64,000 nucleotides of DNA, taken from positions 148,111-212,110 of the forward strand of contig LJSV01000005.1 in the NCBI GenBank assembly GCA_001314715.1, read 5' to 3'. Shown in pieces: positions 1-9,712 of this stretch (its first letter is position 1; every line of letters starts with the position of its first letter). A program made the position numbers and the translations under genes. The notes under the pieces are model-generated. The model made no database searches. It saw nothing but the letters and a program-made list of their open reading frames with translations, and was not told the origin of the DNA. Source of the DNA: Rhodobacteraceae bacterium HLUCCA12. GTDB lineage: Bacteria > Pseudomonadota > Alphaproteobacteria > Rhodobacterales > Rhodobacteraceae.

Positions 1-54
1 GCCGCGGCCAGGCTGTTGCAGCGCGACGGGCGCCAGTGGCGGGAGATCCGGTGA
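1..54 (+). CDS. zwf: Glucose-6-phosphate 1-dehydrogenase, 3' end only (partial)
   Basis: Reading frame 1 is open from the left edge and stops with TGA at 52-54, giving the last 17 residues, which end in DGRQWREIR. This kind of C-terminus (a basic and aromatic tail) is typical of alphaproteobacterial Zwf, and zwf directly before pgl is a common order. The stop overlaps the pgl start codon by one base, so the two are probably translationally coupled. The identification rests on context and a short tail only. Confidence 0.6.
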   Translation, partial: AAARLLQRDGRQWREIR

Positions 55-728
55 TGGAACTGATCGAATATGCCGATGCCGACATGATGTTGATCGCGCT
101 GGCCAGCGCGCTGTCGCGTGATCTGCGCTCGGCCCTGGCCCGGCGCGAGCGGGTGCTGCTGTGCCTGCCCGGCGGAACCACGCCCGGCCCGGTCTTCGAG
201 ATGCTGGCGGCGGTCGAGCTGGAATGGGCGCGCGTGGATATCGTTCCCAGCGACGAGCGCTGGCTACCCCACGATCACCCCCGTTCCAACGCGGGCCAGA
301 TCCGGCAACGGCTGCTGCATGGCCCCGCGGCTGCGGCGCAGCTTCTGCCGATGTGGCGCGAGGGCGCGAACCCGTCCGAAGCGGCCGAGGCCATGGGCGA
401 CACGCTCAAGCCCCTGCTGCCCATCGACGTGGCGCTTTTGGGCATGGGCGCGGACGGACATGTCGCCTCGTTGTTTCCCGGCGCCGCCGGACTGGACCGC
501 GCCTTTGCCGATGATGCGCCGCCGGTCGTGGCCTTCGATGCGGTTCCGGGCCAGCCCGAGGCGCGCCTGTCGCTGAGCGTGCCGGTTCTGCGCAAGGCGT
601 TCTCGCTGCACCTGCTGATCACCGGCCAGGACAAGCGCGACACGCTGGAGCGCGCCTCGGGTGCCGATCCGCTGGACCTGCCGGTCGCGGCGGTTCTGGG
701 TCAGGCCAGCGTGCACTGGTCGGAATGA
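54..728 (+). CDS. pgl: 6-phosphogluconolactonase
   Basis: It hydrolyses 6-phosphogluconolactone to 6-phosphogluconate in the cytosol, the step between Zwf and Edd. The 224-residue protein has the family hallmarks: an early LCLPGGTTPGPVF phosphate-binding loop, the SDERW motif near residue 66, and a central GMGADGHVASLFPG motif of the glucosamine-6-phosphate isomerase/6PGL fold. I chose the ATG at 54, which overlaps the zwf stop. An in-frame GTG at 36 would run further into zwf and is less likely. The length is normal for bacterial Pgl. Confidence 0.93.
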   Translation: MELIEYADADMMLIALASALSRDLRSALARRERVLLCLPGGTTPGPVFEMLAAVELEWARVDIVPSDERWLPHDHPRSNAGQIRQRLLHGPAAAAQLLPMWREGANPSEAAEAMGDTLKPLLPIDVALLGMGADGHVASLFPGAAGLDRAFADDAPPVVAFDAVPGQPEARLSLSVPVLRKAFSLHLLITGQDKRDTLERASGADPLDLPVAAVLGQASVHWSE

Positions 729-753
729 TCGCCGCCCCCCGGTGTTCCTGCCC

Positions 754-1164
754 TCAGAGAGTGACTTTTCCTGTGATGGCATCCGCCAGCGTATGGGCGT
801 CGAACACCGCGACGAATGCGGCCAGCGCGCGCTTCATCATCCGTGGCAGACGGCATACGGGCGTCAGGGCGCAGGCATTGTCCGGCCCCAGACACTCGAC
901 CAGCCGGAAATCGGGCTCGGTCTGTCGAATCAGCTTGCCCAGGTTGATCTGACTGGGGTGCATGGCAAGGGTAAAGCCCCCGCTGCGGCCACGCTGGCCA
1001 CGCAAATAGCCCTGCCGCGTCAGTGACATCACCACCTTTTTCACATGCGCGCGGGAAATTGCGTTGATCTCGGCGGTTTCTTCGATGGTGACCAGCCGGT
1101 CCTCATGCATGGCGGCATACATCAGGACGCGCAGCGAATAATCGGTAAATTTTGTCAGGCGCAC
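754..1164 (-). CDS. nsrR: Rrf2-family nitric-oxide-sensing repressor NsrR
   Basis: This 136-residue Rrf2 regulator has an N-terminal winged helix beginning MRLTKFTDYSLRVLMY, then three cysteines (C91, C98, C104) in the pattern C-x6-C-x5-C followed by RL. That spacing and the context LVECLGPDNAC...TPVCRL match NsrR, whose FeS cluster is destroyed by NO, rather than IscR or RirA. It lies divergently next to the nos operon, so control of denitrification or NO detoxification genes is the natural inference. RirA or a generic Rrf2 protein is less likely because of the cysteine pattern and the neighbourhood. Confidence 0.85.
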   Translation of the reverse strand: MRLTKFTDYSLRVLMYAAMHEDRLVTIEETAEINAISRAHVKKVVMSLTRQGYLRGQRGRSGGFTLAMHPSQINLGKLIRQTEPDFRLVECLGPDNACALTPVCRLPRMMKRALAAFVAVFDAHTLADAITGKVTL

Positions 1165-1288
1165 GTGTCTCTCTCCGACATGCGGCGCGTCGCACCGCGC
1201 CGCATGGCTCGACGTAGCGCCCGGACCACCGCTGGTAAAGCTGCAAGGGTGTCGAAACCGTCATTGCCCGAGCAAAGAGATATCCGAT

Positions 1289-1302
1289 TTGACCTATATC
1301 AA
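1289..1302. promoter_or_regulatory. FNR/NNR/DNR-type binding site
   Basis: TTGACCTATATCAA is a perfect TTGAC-N4-ATCAA match to the CRP/FNR-family anaerobic or NO-responsive box. It sits in the nsrR-nosC divergent region. Its centre is 42 bases before the nosC ATG and about 130 bases from the nsrR start. It is probably the activator site of the nos operon. Confidence 0.8.
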
Positions 1303-1337
1303 GGCTACGGTCTAGCATGCCTGATTAAAGGGCCCTC

Positions 1338-1724
1338 ATGAATATCTGTTTGCGATCCTTTGTGCTGACCTGCGTTCTCGCCATCTCGATGGCGGCCGGC
1401 GCGCTGGTTCATGGCATGGCCCAGGCGACGCCACCGCATGGCAGTCAGGCGGCGGTGCAGGAGATCGTGATCTGTGCCGACGGCGCGGGCGAGACCGTCA
1501 TCACCATCGACACGCAGGGCAACCGGATCGACCCGGTCGATACATGCCCGCCGATGCCGTGCCCCGATTGCCTGGCAAGCGTGTCGTTCGCACTGCCGGC
1601 CGTCCTGTCCGATCCCACGCGCCGCACCCTGGCAGCCGAGCCGGTGCTATGCCCGCTTTCCCTTGTTCACCCTCAGCGTCCCCAAGCCCACAGGGCAGCG
1701 CGCGGCCCACCGCAAAAGGTCTGA
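1338..1724 (+). CDS. nosC: NosC-like exported small cysteine protein
   Basis: This 128-residue protein has an N-terminal signal-like hydrophobic segment (about residues 5-29) and a central cysteine cluster TCPPMPCPDC, that is C-x4-C-x2-C. The C-terminal third is low in recognisable structure. In Paracoccus-type nos operons the gene directly before nosR, nosC, encodes a small cysteine-motif protein of unknown biochemical role. I assign the name by position and cysteine pattern, not by a fold. Metal or thiol-disulfide chemistry in the periplasm is a guess. The stop is three bases from the nosR ATG. The ATG at 1338 has AAAGGG a few bases upstream. It could also be called a DUF2946-like protein. 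Confidence 0.6.
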   Translation: MNICLRSFVLTCVLAISMAAGALVHGMAQATPPHGSQAAVQEIVICADGAGETVITIDTQGNRIDPVDTCPPMPCPDCLASVSFALPAVLSDPTRRTLAAEPVLCPLSLVHPQRPQAHRAARGPPQKV

Positions 1725-1727
1725 TTC

Positions 1728-4157
1728 ATGCGTCTCGTTTCCCTTCGCCCTGCCGGCGGCCCACGACTTCCGACCCACAGCCCGTTCGCGACCGACCGAC
1801 AAGCCGACGCAACCGCCGCCCTCCGCCATGGGAATGACGCGCGCAAACACGGCAGCTTCGCCACGACCGGCGCGGTTTTCGGGCGCATTCAGGGAAACCG
1901 GACACGCAAAACACCCATTCTGGCGCTCTGTCAGGCCGTCGCGCAGGGCTTGCGCACCATTCCGCTGCGGGCACTTGCCCTGCTGCTGACCCTGCTTCTG
2001 ATCCTGCCGGTCGCGGCGGCGGCGCAATCGCCGCATCTGCCGCGGTTCCTGGCCGAGGTCGACCCGGCCACGCTGGTCGAAGGGGCCGACGGGTTCGGCG
2101 AGATGCGCGACGACCTGCCGGTGGCGCCGATCCTGCGGGGCGACGAACGCATCGGCTGGACCTTCATCACCAGCGATTTCGTGGGCACCACCGGCTATTC
2201 GGGCAAGCCCATCCATATCATGGTCGCGGTCGATGACGACGCGCGCATCACCGGGCTGAGCCTGGTGCATCATTCCGAACCGATCGTGCTGATCGGCATT
2301 CCCGAATCGCGCCTTCGCGACCTGATTGCGGACCATGTGGGCCTGAATCTGGCCGAGATCGCGCAGGCCGGCGGCTCGATCCCGGAACTCAACATCATCT
2401 CGGGCGTCACCGTCACGATCATGGTGATCGACGATTCGATCGTGCGTTCGGGGATACGTGTCGCGCGGCAACTGGGGCTGGGCGGGCTTGAGCCGCAGAC
2501 AGCGCCCAGCGGCCCCCGATTCGAGATCGACCCCGAGGCCACGGCCGCCGATAGCTGGTCGGCGATGGTCGGCGACGGAACCGTCCGGCGCATGACGCTG
2601 GAAGTGGCCGAGGTGAATGCGGCCTTCGAGGAACTCGACGACCCGCGCGCCGCGCGCCGCCCGATCGAGGAACCCGACGACACCGTCTATATCGACCTCT
2701 ATGCCGCGCTGGTCAGCGTGCCGGGTATCGGCAGCGAACTGATGGGCGAGGCCGAGCAGCGCAATCTGCAAAACTGGCTGGACGAGGGCGACCACGCGAT
2801 CATGCTGGCCGGGCGCGGGCTCTATTCCTTCAAGGGATCGGGCTATGTGCGCGGCGGCATCTTTGACCGGATCGTGCTGATCCAGGGCGATACCTCGGTG
2901 CGGTTTCGCGACCGCGACCACCGCCGGCTGGGCGACATAGCAACCGAAGGCGCCCCCGATTTCAACGAGCTGGACCTGTTCCGCATTCCCGCCGATTCGG
3001 GCTTCGATCCGACCCAGCCCTGGCGCATCCAGCTTCTGGCACAGCGCGACGTGGCGGCGCTGGAACGCGTCTTCACCACCTTCGAGCTGAGCTATCAGAC
3101 CCCGCGCAGCTTCATGGAGGAACTGGCGCAACCCGTGGCCGCCAGCCCCGAGAGCGTGCATGACGACCAATCCGAGCGCGAAGCGCAGATGGTGCTGATC
3201 GAACGCATCTGGCGCGATCGCACGCCCGAGATCGTGGGGCTCGTGATCATGCTGACGGTGCTGACGGGGGCATTCTTCTTTCAGATGTTCCTGACCCGCT
3301 CGGCGCGCGCGACCTACTGGTTCCGCATGGGGTTCCTGACCTTCACGCTGTTCTTTCTGGGCTGGTATGCGGCGGCGCAACTGTCGGTGGTCAACCTGCT
3401 GGCACTGGTGGATTCGCTGCGCGAGGGCTTCAGCTGGCAGGCCTTCATGCTGGACCCGCTGACCTTCATCCTGTGGTGGGCGGTCGCGGCGGCGCTGATC
3501 TTCTGGGGGCGCGGTGCCTATTGCGGCTGGCTGTGCCCGTTTGGGGCGCTTCAGGAGCTGACGAACCAGATCGCCCGTTTTTTCCGCGTGCCGCAGATCA
3601 CCCTGCCCTGGGGACTGCACGAACGGCTGTGGCCGGTGAAATACATCATCTTCCTGGTCCTGTTCGCCGCCGCCCTGGCCGGTGTGCCCTGGTCCGGCCA
3701 ACTCAACGAGGTCGAACCCTTCAAGACGGCGATCGTGCTGAAATTCGACCGCGCCTGGCCCTTCGTGACCTTTGCGCTGGTGGTGCTTGGGATCGGGCTC
3801 TTCATCGAGCGCTTCTATTGCCGCTACCTGTGTCCGCTGGGCGCTGCGCTGGCGATCCCCGCGCGGATGCGGATGTTCGACTGGCTCAAGCGATACAAGG
3901 AATGCGGAAACCCGTGTCAGACCTGCGCGAACGAATGTTTCGTCCAGGCCATTCATCCGACCGGCGAGATCAATCCCAATGAATGCCTCAACTGCATGAA
4001 TTGTCAGGTTCTCTACCAGTCGAAAACCAAGTGTCCGGTCGTCATACGCCAACTGAAACGGCGCGAATCTGTGGGCGGCGTGACCCGCCCCACCCCTGCC
4101 GTGGCGCACCGGAACAAGAAAAGTACCAACGCAACCAAGGAGACTGACAATGTCTGA
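1728..4157 (+). CDS. nosR: NosR, membrane flavo-iron-sulfur protein for N2O reduction
   Basis: NosR is needed for nosZ expression and for electron supply to NosZ. In order, this 809-residue protein shows an Arg-rich leader; a hydrophobic segment (about 78-100); a periplasmic FMN-binding domain with SGVTVT at 225-230, the expected site of covalent FMN on Thr; several membrane helices from about 500; two CxxxCP motifs (YCGWLCP near 600, YCRYLCP near 700); and ferredoxin-like clusters [12 protein letters not shown] (about 726-737) and CLNCMNC (about 752-758). The length exceeds the roughly 700-730 usual for the family because of the N-terminus. The ATG at 1728 has an AAAGG ribosome site. A TTG at 1950 would begin right at the signal helix. 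It overlaps nosZ by 8 bases. Confidence 0.96.
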   Translation: MRLVSLRPAGGPRLPTHSPFATDRQADATAALRHGNDARKHGSFATTGAVFGRIQGNRTRKTPILALCQAVAQGLRTIPLRALALLLTLLLILPVAAAAQSPHLPRFLAEVDPATLVEGADGFGEMRDDLPVAPILRGDERIGWTFITSDFVGTTGYSGKPIHIMVAVDDDARITGLSLVHHSEPIVLIGIPESRLRDLIADHVGLNLAEIAQAGGSIPELNIISGVTVTIMVIDDSIVRSGIRVARQLGLGGLEPQTAPSGPRFEIDPEATAADSWSAMVGDGTVRRMTLEVAEVNAAFEELDDPRAARRPIEEPDDTVYIDLYAALVSVPGIGSELMGEAEQRNLQNWLDEGDHAIMLAGRGLYSFKGSGYVRGGIFDRIVLIQGDTSVRFRDRDHRRLGDIATEGAPDFNELDLFRIPADSGFDPTQPWRIQLLAQRDVAALERVFTTFELSYQTPRSFMEELAQPVAASPESVHDDQSEREAQMVLIERIWRDRTPEIVGLVIMLTVLTGAFFFQMFLTRSARATYWFRMGFLTFTLFFLGWYAAAQLSVVNLLALVDSLREGFSWQAFMLDPLTFILWWAVAAALIFWGRGAYCGWLCPFGALQELTNQIARFFRVPQITLPWGLHERLWPVKYIIFLVLFAAALAGVPWSGQLNEVEPFKTAIVLKFDRAWPFVTFALVVLGIGLFIERFYCRYLCPLGAALAIPARMRMFDWLKRYKECGNPCQTCANECFVQAIHPTGEINPNECLNCMNCQVLYQSKTKCPVVIRQLKRRESVGGVTRPTPAVAHRNKKSTNATKETDNV

Positions 4158-6096
4158 CAGAACGCAAAAACCGGGCATAAGCCGGCGCGGCCTTTTGGGC
4201 GCCACCGCCGGAACGGCAGTGCTGGGCGGGATGGGACTGCCCCGCGCGGCGATGCTGGCCGGAACGGCAGCAACGGTTGGCGCGGCTTCGGCCGGCCGGG
4301 CTTCGGCCTCGGTCGAGGACGCGCATGTCGCACCGGGCCAACTGGATGAGTATTACGGCTTCTGGTCCTCGGGCCAGACCGGCGAGATGCGCATCCTGGG
4401 CGTCCCGTCCATGCGCGAACTGATCCGCATTCCGGTGTTCAACCGCTGCTCGGCCACCGGCTGGGGCCAGACCAATGAATCGATCCGCATTCACCAGCGG
4501 ACCATGTCTGATCAGACCCGCAACTATCTGGCCGCCAACGGCAAGAAGATCCACGACAACGGCGATTTGCACCACGTCCACATGTCCTTCACCGAAGGGC
4601 GCTATGACGGCCGGTTCCTGTTCATGAACGACAAGGCCAATACCCGCGTCGCGCGGGTGCGCTGCGACATCATGAAATGCGACTCGATCCTGGAAATCCC
4701 GAACGCCAAGGCCATCCACGGCCTGCGCCCGCAGAAATGGCCGCGCACCCACTATGTCTTTGCCAATGGCGAGGACGAGGTGCCGATGGTCAATGACGGC
4801 TCGGTGCTGGACGAGCCTTCGGAATACGTCAACTTCTTCACCGCGGTGAACGCCGACGAGATGGAAGTGGCTTGGCAGGTGATGGTCTCGGGCAACCTGG
4901 ACAACACCGATGCCGACTATGACGGCAAATATGCCTTCTCGACCAGCTACAACTCGGAAATGGGCATGAACCTGCCCGACATGACCGCCGCCGACATGGA
5001 CCATGTCGTGGTGTTCAACATCGCCGCAATCGAGCGCGCGATCGAGGAAGGCGACTATACCGAGCTGAACGGCGTCAAGGTGATCGACGGGCGCAAGGGA
5101 TCGAACAAGGACTACACGCGCTACATCCCGATCCCGAACAACCCGCATGGCTGCAACATGGCGCCCGACAAGATCCACCTGTGCATCGCGGGCAAGCTGT
5201 CGCCCACGGTCTCGGTGATCGACGTGCGTCGCGTCGACGCCCTGTTCGAGGATGACGACATCGACCCGCGCCACCCGGTCGTGGCCGAGCCCGAACTGGG
5301 CCTTGGCCCGCTTCACACTGCGTTCGACGGCAAGGGCAACGCCTATACCACGCTGTTCCTGGACAGCCAGATCGTGTTCTGGAACATCGAGCGCGCGATC
5401 CAGGCCTATAACGGCGAGGATGTCGATCCGATCATCTCGAAGACGGATGTGCATTACCAGCCGGGCCACAACTCGACCTCGATGGGCGAGACGCTCGATG
5501 CCGACGGCAAGTGGTTCGTTTCGATGAACAAGTTCTCGAAGGACCGCTTCCTGAACGTGGGCCCCCTCAAGGCCGAGAACGAGCAGCTCTTTGCCATCAA
5601 CGGCGACAGCCTGGAACTGGTGCACGACGGCCCAACCTTTGCCGAGCCGCACGATTCGATCCTGGTGCACCGTTCGCTGATCAACCCGCTCAACGTCTAT
5701 GAGCGCGACGATCCGACCTGGGCCGAAACCCGCGCCCAGGCCGAAGAGGACGGCGTGGATATCGACGACTGGATGGACACGGTGGTGCGCGACGGTGACA
5801 AGGTGCGCGTCTACATGTCCTCGATGGCGCCGAACTTCAGCCTCGAAAGCTTCACCGTGCGCGAAGGCGACGAGGTCACGGTAATCGTCACCAATCTTGA
5901 CGACATCGACGACCTGACCCACGGCTTCTGCATGGGCGACCATGGCGTGGCGATGGAGGTGAGCCCACAACAGACGGCCTCGGTCACCTTTGTTGCGGCC
6001 AAGCCGGGCGTGTACTGGTATTATTGCCAGTGGTTCTGCCACGCCCTGCACATGGAAATGCGCGGGCGCATGTTCGTCGAGCCGAAGGACGCCTGA
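4150..6096 (+). CDS. nosZ: Nitrous oxide reductase, clade I (Tat-exported)
   Basis: NosZ reduces N2O to N2 in the periplasm. The 648-residue precursor has a Tat signal (SRRGLLGAT, twin Arg at 12-13), which marks clade I. The beta-propeller carries CuZ ligands such as the DLHHVH motif at 139-144. The C-terminal cupredoxin domain has the CuA ligands C626, C630, H634 and M637 in [14 protein letters not shown] strong AAGGAG ribosome site lies before the ATG, inside the end of nosR. All key ligands that I can check by eye are present, so the enzyme should be functional. Confidence 0.98.
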   Translation: MSDRTQKPGISRRGLLGATAGTAVLGGMGLPRAAMLAGTAATVGAASAGRASASVEDAHVAPGQLDEYYGFWSSGQTGEMRILGVPSMRELIRIPVFNRCSATGWGQTNESIRIHQRTMSDQTRNYLAANGKKIHDNGDLHHVHMSFTEGRYDGRFLFMNDKANTRVARVRCDIMKCDSILEIPNAKAIHGLRPQKWPRTHYVFANGEDEVPMVNDGSVLDEPSEYVNFFTAVNADEMEVAWQVMVSGNLDNTDADYDGKYAFSTSYNSEMGMNLPDMTAADMDHVVVFNIAAIERAIEEGDYTELNGVKVIDGRKGSNKDYTRYIPIPNNPHGCNMAPDKIHLCIAGKLSPTVSVIDVRRVDALFEDDDIDPRHPVVAEPELGLGPLHTAFDGKGNAYTTLFLDSQIVFWNIERAIQAYNGEDVDPIISKTDVHYQPGHNSTSMGETLDADGKWFVSMNKFSKDRFLNVGPLKAENEQLFAINGDSLELVHDGPTFAEPHDSILVHRSLINPLNVYERDDPTWAETRAQAEEDGVDIDDWMDTVVRDGDKVRVYMSSMAPNFSLESFTVREGDEVTVIVTNLDDIDDLTHGFCMGDHGVAMEVSPQQTASVTFVAAKPGVYWYYCQWFCHALHMEMRGRMFVEPKDA

Positions 6097-6098
6097 TC

Positions 6099-7445
6099 AT
6101 GCTGCACTTGCGTCTTCCCGGTCTGGTTCTGGCCGCTCTCCTCGCGCTTGCGGGGATGGCCCTGGCCGACGAGCGGCAGGTGCCCGCCGAACCGGGGGCG
6201 CTGGTGCAGGCCATCGCCGGGGCCAGCCCCGGCGATGTGCTGATCCTTTCACCGGGCCGTCACGACGGCCCGGTGGTGCTGGACTTTCCCCTGACGCTGG
6301 ACGGGCGCGGCGAGGCTGAACTGGTCGGCACCGGCGAAGGGTCGGTCGTGACCGTGACCGGCGCCGATGTGACCGTGCGCGGGCTCGAGATCCGCGGATC
6401 GGGATCCGAGCATCAGGTCGTCGATTCCGGCATCAAGCTGGACCGAAGCGCCGAAGGGGCCCTGATCGAGGATAACGTACTGATCGAAAACCTGGTCGGC
6501 GTGCATGTCTATGGCGCGACCGACAGCGTGGTGCGCGGCAATACCGTGATCGGCCGGCAGGACCACCGCATGAACGACCGCGGCAACGGCATCTATGTCT
6601 GGAACGCCCCCGGCACCGTGATCGAAGGCAACGACCTGCGCTATGGCCGCGACGGGATCTTTGCCAATACCTCGCGCGACAACGTGTTTCGCGACAACCT
6701 GCTGCGCGATCTGCGCTTTGCCGTGCATTTCATGTATACCAACATGAGCGAGGTTTCCGGCAATGTCTCGATCGGCAACCGGCTGGGGTTCGCGATCATG
6801 TTCTCGAACCGCGTGAGCGTCACCGACAACATGTCGCTGGGCGACATGACCCACGGGTTGATGCTGAACTACGCCAACAACGCCGATGTGCGCGGCAACC
6901 TCGTGCGCGGGGGCACGCATGAAAAATGCACCTTCATCTATAACGCCCATCGCAACCTGATCGCCGGAAACCGGTTCGAGGGCTGCGAGATCGGCATTCA
7001 TTTCACCGCCGGATCGGAACGCAACGCGATCGCCGGCAACGCCTTCATCGGCAACCAGACCCAGGTCAAGTATGTCGGCACCCGCGACATCGAATGGAGC
7101 CACGAGGGCCACGGCAACTTCTGGTCCGACCACCCGGTTTTCGACATCGATGGCGACGGCACGGCCGACAGCCGGTTTCGCCCCAATGACCTGATGGACC
7201 ATATCCTGTGGTCGCAACCCGCCGCCGGCTTGCTGCTGGGCTCGCCGGCCGTGCAACTGGTGCGCTGGAGCCAGGCGCATTTCCCCGCAACGCTGCCCGG
7301 CGGCGTGGTGGACAGCCACCCGATGACACGCCCCGTGGTGATCGACGTGCCCGAACACATCGCCAGGATGGAGGCCGAAGCCCGGCCCGACTGGCGCACC
7401 GAAAGACAAGATGATGACGACTTTGACCCTCTCGAAAGTCACTAA
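6099..7445 (+). CDS. nosD: NosD, periplasmic beta-helix copper-site maturation protein
   Basis: This 448-residue protein has a Sec signal peptide (about residues 1-23, ending in ALA). It is built from repeated short strands rich in GN, NR and DN turns (for example the EGNDLRYGRDGIF and RDNLLRDLRF stretches), the CASH/right-handed parallel beta-helix of NosD. NosD works with the NosFY ABC transporter in delivering sulfide or building the CuZ [4Cu:2S] centre of NosZ. I use the ATG at 6099, two bases after the nosZ stop. A longer in-frame start at 6024 would lie inside nosZ and lacks a signal peptide. Its 3' end overlaps nosF by 35 bases. Confidence 0.95.
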   Translation: MLHLRLPGLVLAALLALAGMALADERQVPAEPGALVQAIAGASPGDVLILSPGRHDGPVVLDFPLTLDGRGEAELVGTGEGSVVTVTGADVTVRGLEIRGSGSEHQVVDSGIKLDRSAEGALIEDNVLIENLVGVHVYGATDSVVRGNTVIGRQDHRMNDRGNGIYVWNAPGTVIEGNDLRYGRDGIFANTSRDNVFRDNLLRDLRFAVHFMYTNMSEVSGNVSIGNRLGFAIMFSNRVSVTDNMSLGDMTHGLMLNYANNADVRGNLVRGGTHEKCTFIYNAHRNLIAGNRFEGCEIGIHFTAGSERNAIAGNAFIGNQTQVKYVGTRDIEWSHEGHGNFWSDHPVFDIDGDGTADSRFRPNDLMDHILWSQPAAGLLLGSPAVQLVRWSQAHFPATLPGGVVDSHPMTRPVVIDVPEHIARMEAEARPDWRTERQDDDDFDPLESH

Positions 7446-8319
7446 GACCTTCGGAACCAACCGGGCGCTGGACGCGGTCAGCTTTTCCGTTGCCCCCGGT
7501 GAACGCGTTGCCCTTCTGGGCCATAACGGCGCCGGCAAATCGACGCTGATGAAGATCGTTCTGGGGCTGATCCCGTTCGATGACGGCGCGGTATCGGTTC
7601 TCGACGCCGCGCCCGGCAGCCATGCCGCGCGCCGAAAGGTTGCCTATCTGCCCGAAAACGTGGCCTTTCACCCGTCACTGACCGGGCTGGAACAATTGCG
7701 ATACTACCTGCGGCTGCGCGGCGAGAACCCGGCCCAGGCACCGGCGCTGCTGGACAAGGTCGGGCTGGCCCATGCCGCGCAGCGGCGCATCGGCACCTAT
7801 TCCAAGGGCATGCGCCAGCGCGTGGGCCTGGCCCAGGCGCTGATCGGCAACCCGCGGCTGCTGGTGCTGGATGAACCGACATCGGGGCTGGACCCGGTTT
7901 CGCGGCGCGAGTTCTATGCCATGCTCGACGTGCTGGCCGCCGAGGGGGCCGCGATCCTGTTGTCCAGCCATGCCCTGACCGAGGTCGAGGCCCGGACCGA
8001 CCGGATCGTGATCCTGTCGGGCGGCGTGATGGTCGCCAATGACACGCTGGCCGCGCTGCGCCGACAGGCCGCGCTGCCGATCCATCTGCAAGTCACCGCC
8101 CGCCCCGAACAGGCCGATGCCGTCGCGCGTGAACTGGACGGCGCGCGAATGAACGGCATCGTCGTCGACCTGACCTGCGCGCACGATCAGAAGCTGGCGC
8201 GGCTGGGGCAGATCGCGGCCTTGGGCGCGATGATCGACGATGTCGAGGTGATCCCCCCCTCGCTGGAGGATCTTTACAGCCATTTCAGCCGCATGGGCGA
8301 GCAAGGAACCAACTCATGA
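7411..8319 (+). CDS. nosF: NosF, ABC transporter ATPase for NosZ maturation
   Basis: NosF is the cytoplasmic ATPase that powers NosY in the NosDFY system. The 302 residues contain Walker A GHNGAGKST (about 37-45), the signature region YSKGMRQRVGLAQAL (about 130) in which KGM replaces the usual SGG, and Walker B LLVLDEPTSGLDP (about 150), followed by the switch His in LLSSHALTE. The start is ATGATG; either codon (7411 or 7414) is possible. The ORF begins inside nosD and its stop overlaps the nosY ATG (ATGA). Confidence 0.95.
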   Translation: MMTTLTLSKVTKTFGTNRALDAVSFSVAPGERVALLGHNGAGKSTLMKIVLGLIPFDDGAVSVLDAAPGSHAARRKVAYLPENVAFHPSLTGLEQLRYYLRLRGENPAQAPALLDKVGLAHAAQRRIGTYSKGMRQRVGLAQALIGNPRLLVLDEPTSGLDPVSRREFYAMLDVLAAEGAAILLSSHALTEVEARTDRIVILSGGVMVANDTLAALRRQAALPIHLQVTARPEQADAVARELDGARMNGIVVDLTCAHDQKLARLGQIAALGAMIDDVEVIPPSLEDLYSHFSRMGEQGTNS

Positions 8320-9137
8320 GCCGCATTCTCGCATCCGCCGGCGCCGAATTCCGCATCGCCCTACGCAACCGCTGGGTGACGATCGCGGTGGCGATGATGG
8401 CGCTTTTCTCGATGGTGTTGTCGGCCACCGGCAGTGCCCCCACGGGCGCTCTGGGCGCGGACAGCCTGTCGGTGACCGTGGCCAGCCTGACCAGCCTTGC
8501 GGTCTATCTGGTGCCGCTGGTCGCGTTGCTGATGTCGTTCGACGCCGTTGCCGGCGAGGTCGAGCGCGGCACGCTGCCGCTGGTTCTGACCTATCCCGTC
8601 AGCCGGGCCGAGCTGCTTTTGGGCAAGTTCGTCGCGCATCTGGCGATCCTCGCCTTGGCGGTCGCGGTGGGTTATGCCATCGCCGCCGGGGCGGCGCTTT
8701 ACATGGACGCCGGGGCCACGGCGGGCCTTCCGGCATTGCTGCGCCTGTTCTGGACCTCGCTCTTGCTGGGGGCGGCCTTTCTGGCGATCGGTTATGCGCT
8801 TTCGGCCATCGCCCGGCGCCCCGGCGCGGCGGCGGGGTTGGCGATCGGGCTGTGGCTGGTGATGATCGTGCTCTATGACCTGGGGCTTCTGGCCGCGGTG
8901 GTCGCCGACGGCGGCGGATACTTCTCGACCGAGGTGTTCCCCTGGCTTCTGGTCGGCAATCCCGCCGATGCCTTCCGGCTCTACAACCTTGCCGCATCCG
9001 AGGCGACGGCGGCAGCCGCCGGGATCGGCGGCGCGGCGGGCACGATTCCGTCCGCGCACGCGCTGGCCTCGATCCTGCTGTGGCCGCTGGCCGGTCTGGT
9101 GCTGGCAACCCTGGCCTTCAGAAAGGTGACACCATGA
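8316..9137 (+). CDS. nosY: NosY, ABC transporter permease for NosZ maturation
   Basis: This integral membrane protein of 273 residues has about six hydrophobic helices, including segments near residues 20-35, 52-72, 110-130, 145-165, 172-195 and a C-terminal helix before LAFRKVTP. It is the membrane partner of NosF in moving a sulfur species for CuZ assembly. The motif FDAVAGEVERGTLPLVLTYP, with SRAELLLGK after it, is typical of NosY/ABC-2 permeases. The gene is coupled to both neighbours: ATGA overlaps at each end. Confidence 0.94.
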   Translation: MSRILASAGAEFRIALRNRWVTIAVAMMALFSMVLSATGSAPTGALGADSLSVTVASLTSLAVYLVPLVALLMSFDAVAGEVERGTLPLVLTYPVSRAELLLGKFVAHLAILALAVAVGYAIAAGAALYMDAGATAGLPALLRLFWTSLLLGAAFLAIGYALSAIARRPGAAAGLAIGLWLVMIVLYDLGLLAAVVADGGGYFSTEVFPWLLVGNPADAFRLYNLAASEATAAAAGIGGAAGTIPSAHALASILLWPLAGLVLATLAFRKVTP

Positions 9138-9712
9138 TCCGCCCTGCCCTTCTTGCCCTGTCGGTTCTGGCGCTGGCCGCCTGCCGCGAGGACAGCGCCG
9201 AGACCTTGCCCGACCCCGTTACCATGACCGCCGAGGCCGTGGGCCATTTCTGCCAGATGAACCTGCTGGAACATCCCGGCCCCAAGGCGCAGGTGCATCT
9301 GGACGGCATGCCCTGGCCGCTGTTCTTCAGCCAGGTGCGCGATGCCGTGGCCTATCAGCGCATGCCCGAACAAAGCCACCTGATCACCGCGATCTATGTC
9401 TCGGACATGGCCGCGCCGGGGGCCGACTGGGACGACCCCGGCGCCGACAACTGGATCACGGCTGACGATGCCCATTACGTGGTCGGCGCCGATGTCGAGG
9501 GCGGCATGGGCGCCCCCGAACTGGTGCCGTTTTCCAACCGCGACGCGGCCGAGGATTTCGTGAACCAACACGGCGGCACGGTGCTGGCACTGTCCGACAT
9601 CGCCGATGACGATGTGCTGGCCCCGGTCGAGTTCGACGGCGATATCGGCAGCGGCGACGATTCCGATTTCGATGAACGCCTGCGCGCCCTGTCGAACGAC
9701 CTGGAGGGATGA
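9134..9712 (+). CDS. nosL: NosL, copper-chaperone lipoprotein
   Basis: This 192-residue protein has a lipoprotein signal with lipobox LAAC (Cys at 17). NosL binds Cu(I) and gives it to NosZ in the periplasm. The conserved region CQMNLLEHPGPKAQV, which carries Cys and Met, follows early in the mature protein and is the expected Cu-binding section. The C-terminal quarter is very acidic (DGDIGSGDDSDFDE), an extension not essential to the fold. The ATG at 9134 overlaps the nosY stop, and the gene's own stop overlaps the nosX ATG. Confidence 0.93.
   Translation: MIRPALLALSVLALAACREDSAETLPDPVTMTAEAVGHFCQMNLLEHPGPKAQVHLDGMPWPLFFSQVRDAVAYQRMPEQSHLITAIYVSDMAAPGADWDDPGADNWITADDAHYVVGADVEGGMGAPELVPFSNRDAAEDFVNQHGGTVLALSDIADDDVLAPVEFDGDIGSGDDSDFDERLRALSNDLEG

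Noticed and set aside
1237..1244. AAAGCTGC, which resembles one NsrR half-site, in the nsrR-nosC gap.
   Set aside because: Only one half-site of the usual inverted repeat is visible, so chance cannot be excluded.
1647..4205. A very long antisense open frame over nosR, and similar ones such as 4042-6051 and 22211-24994 on the minus strand and 35674-37905 on the plus strand.
   Set aside because: They exist because high-GC genes lack stops on the opposite strand; their products are low-complexity with no domains, and each lies over a well-recognised gene.
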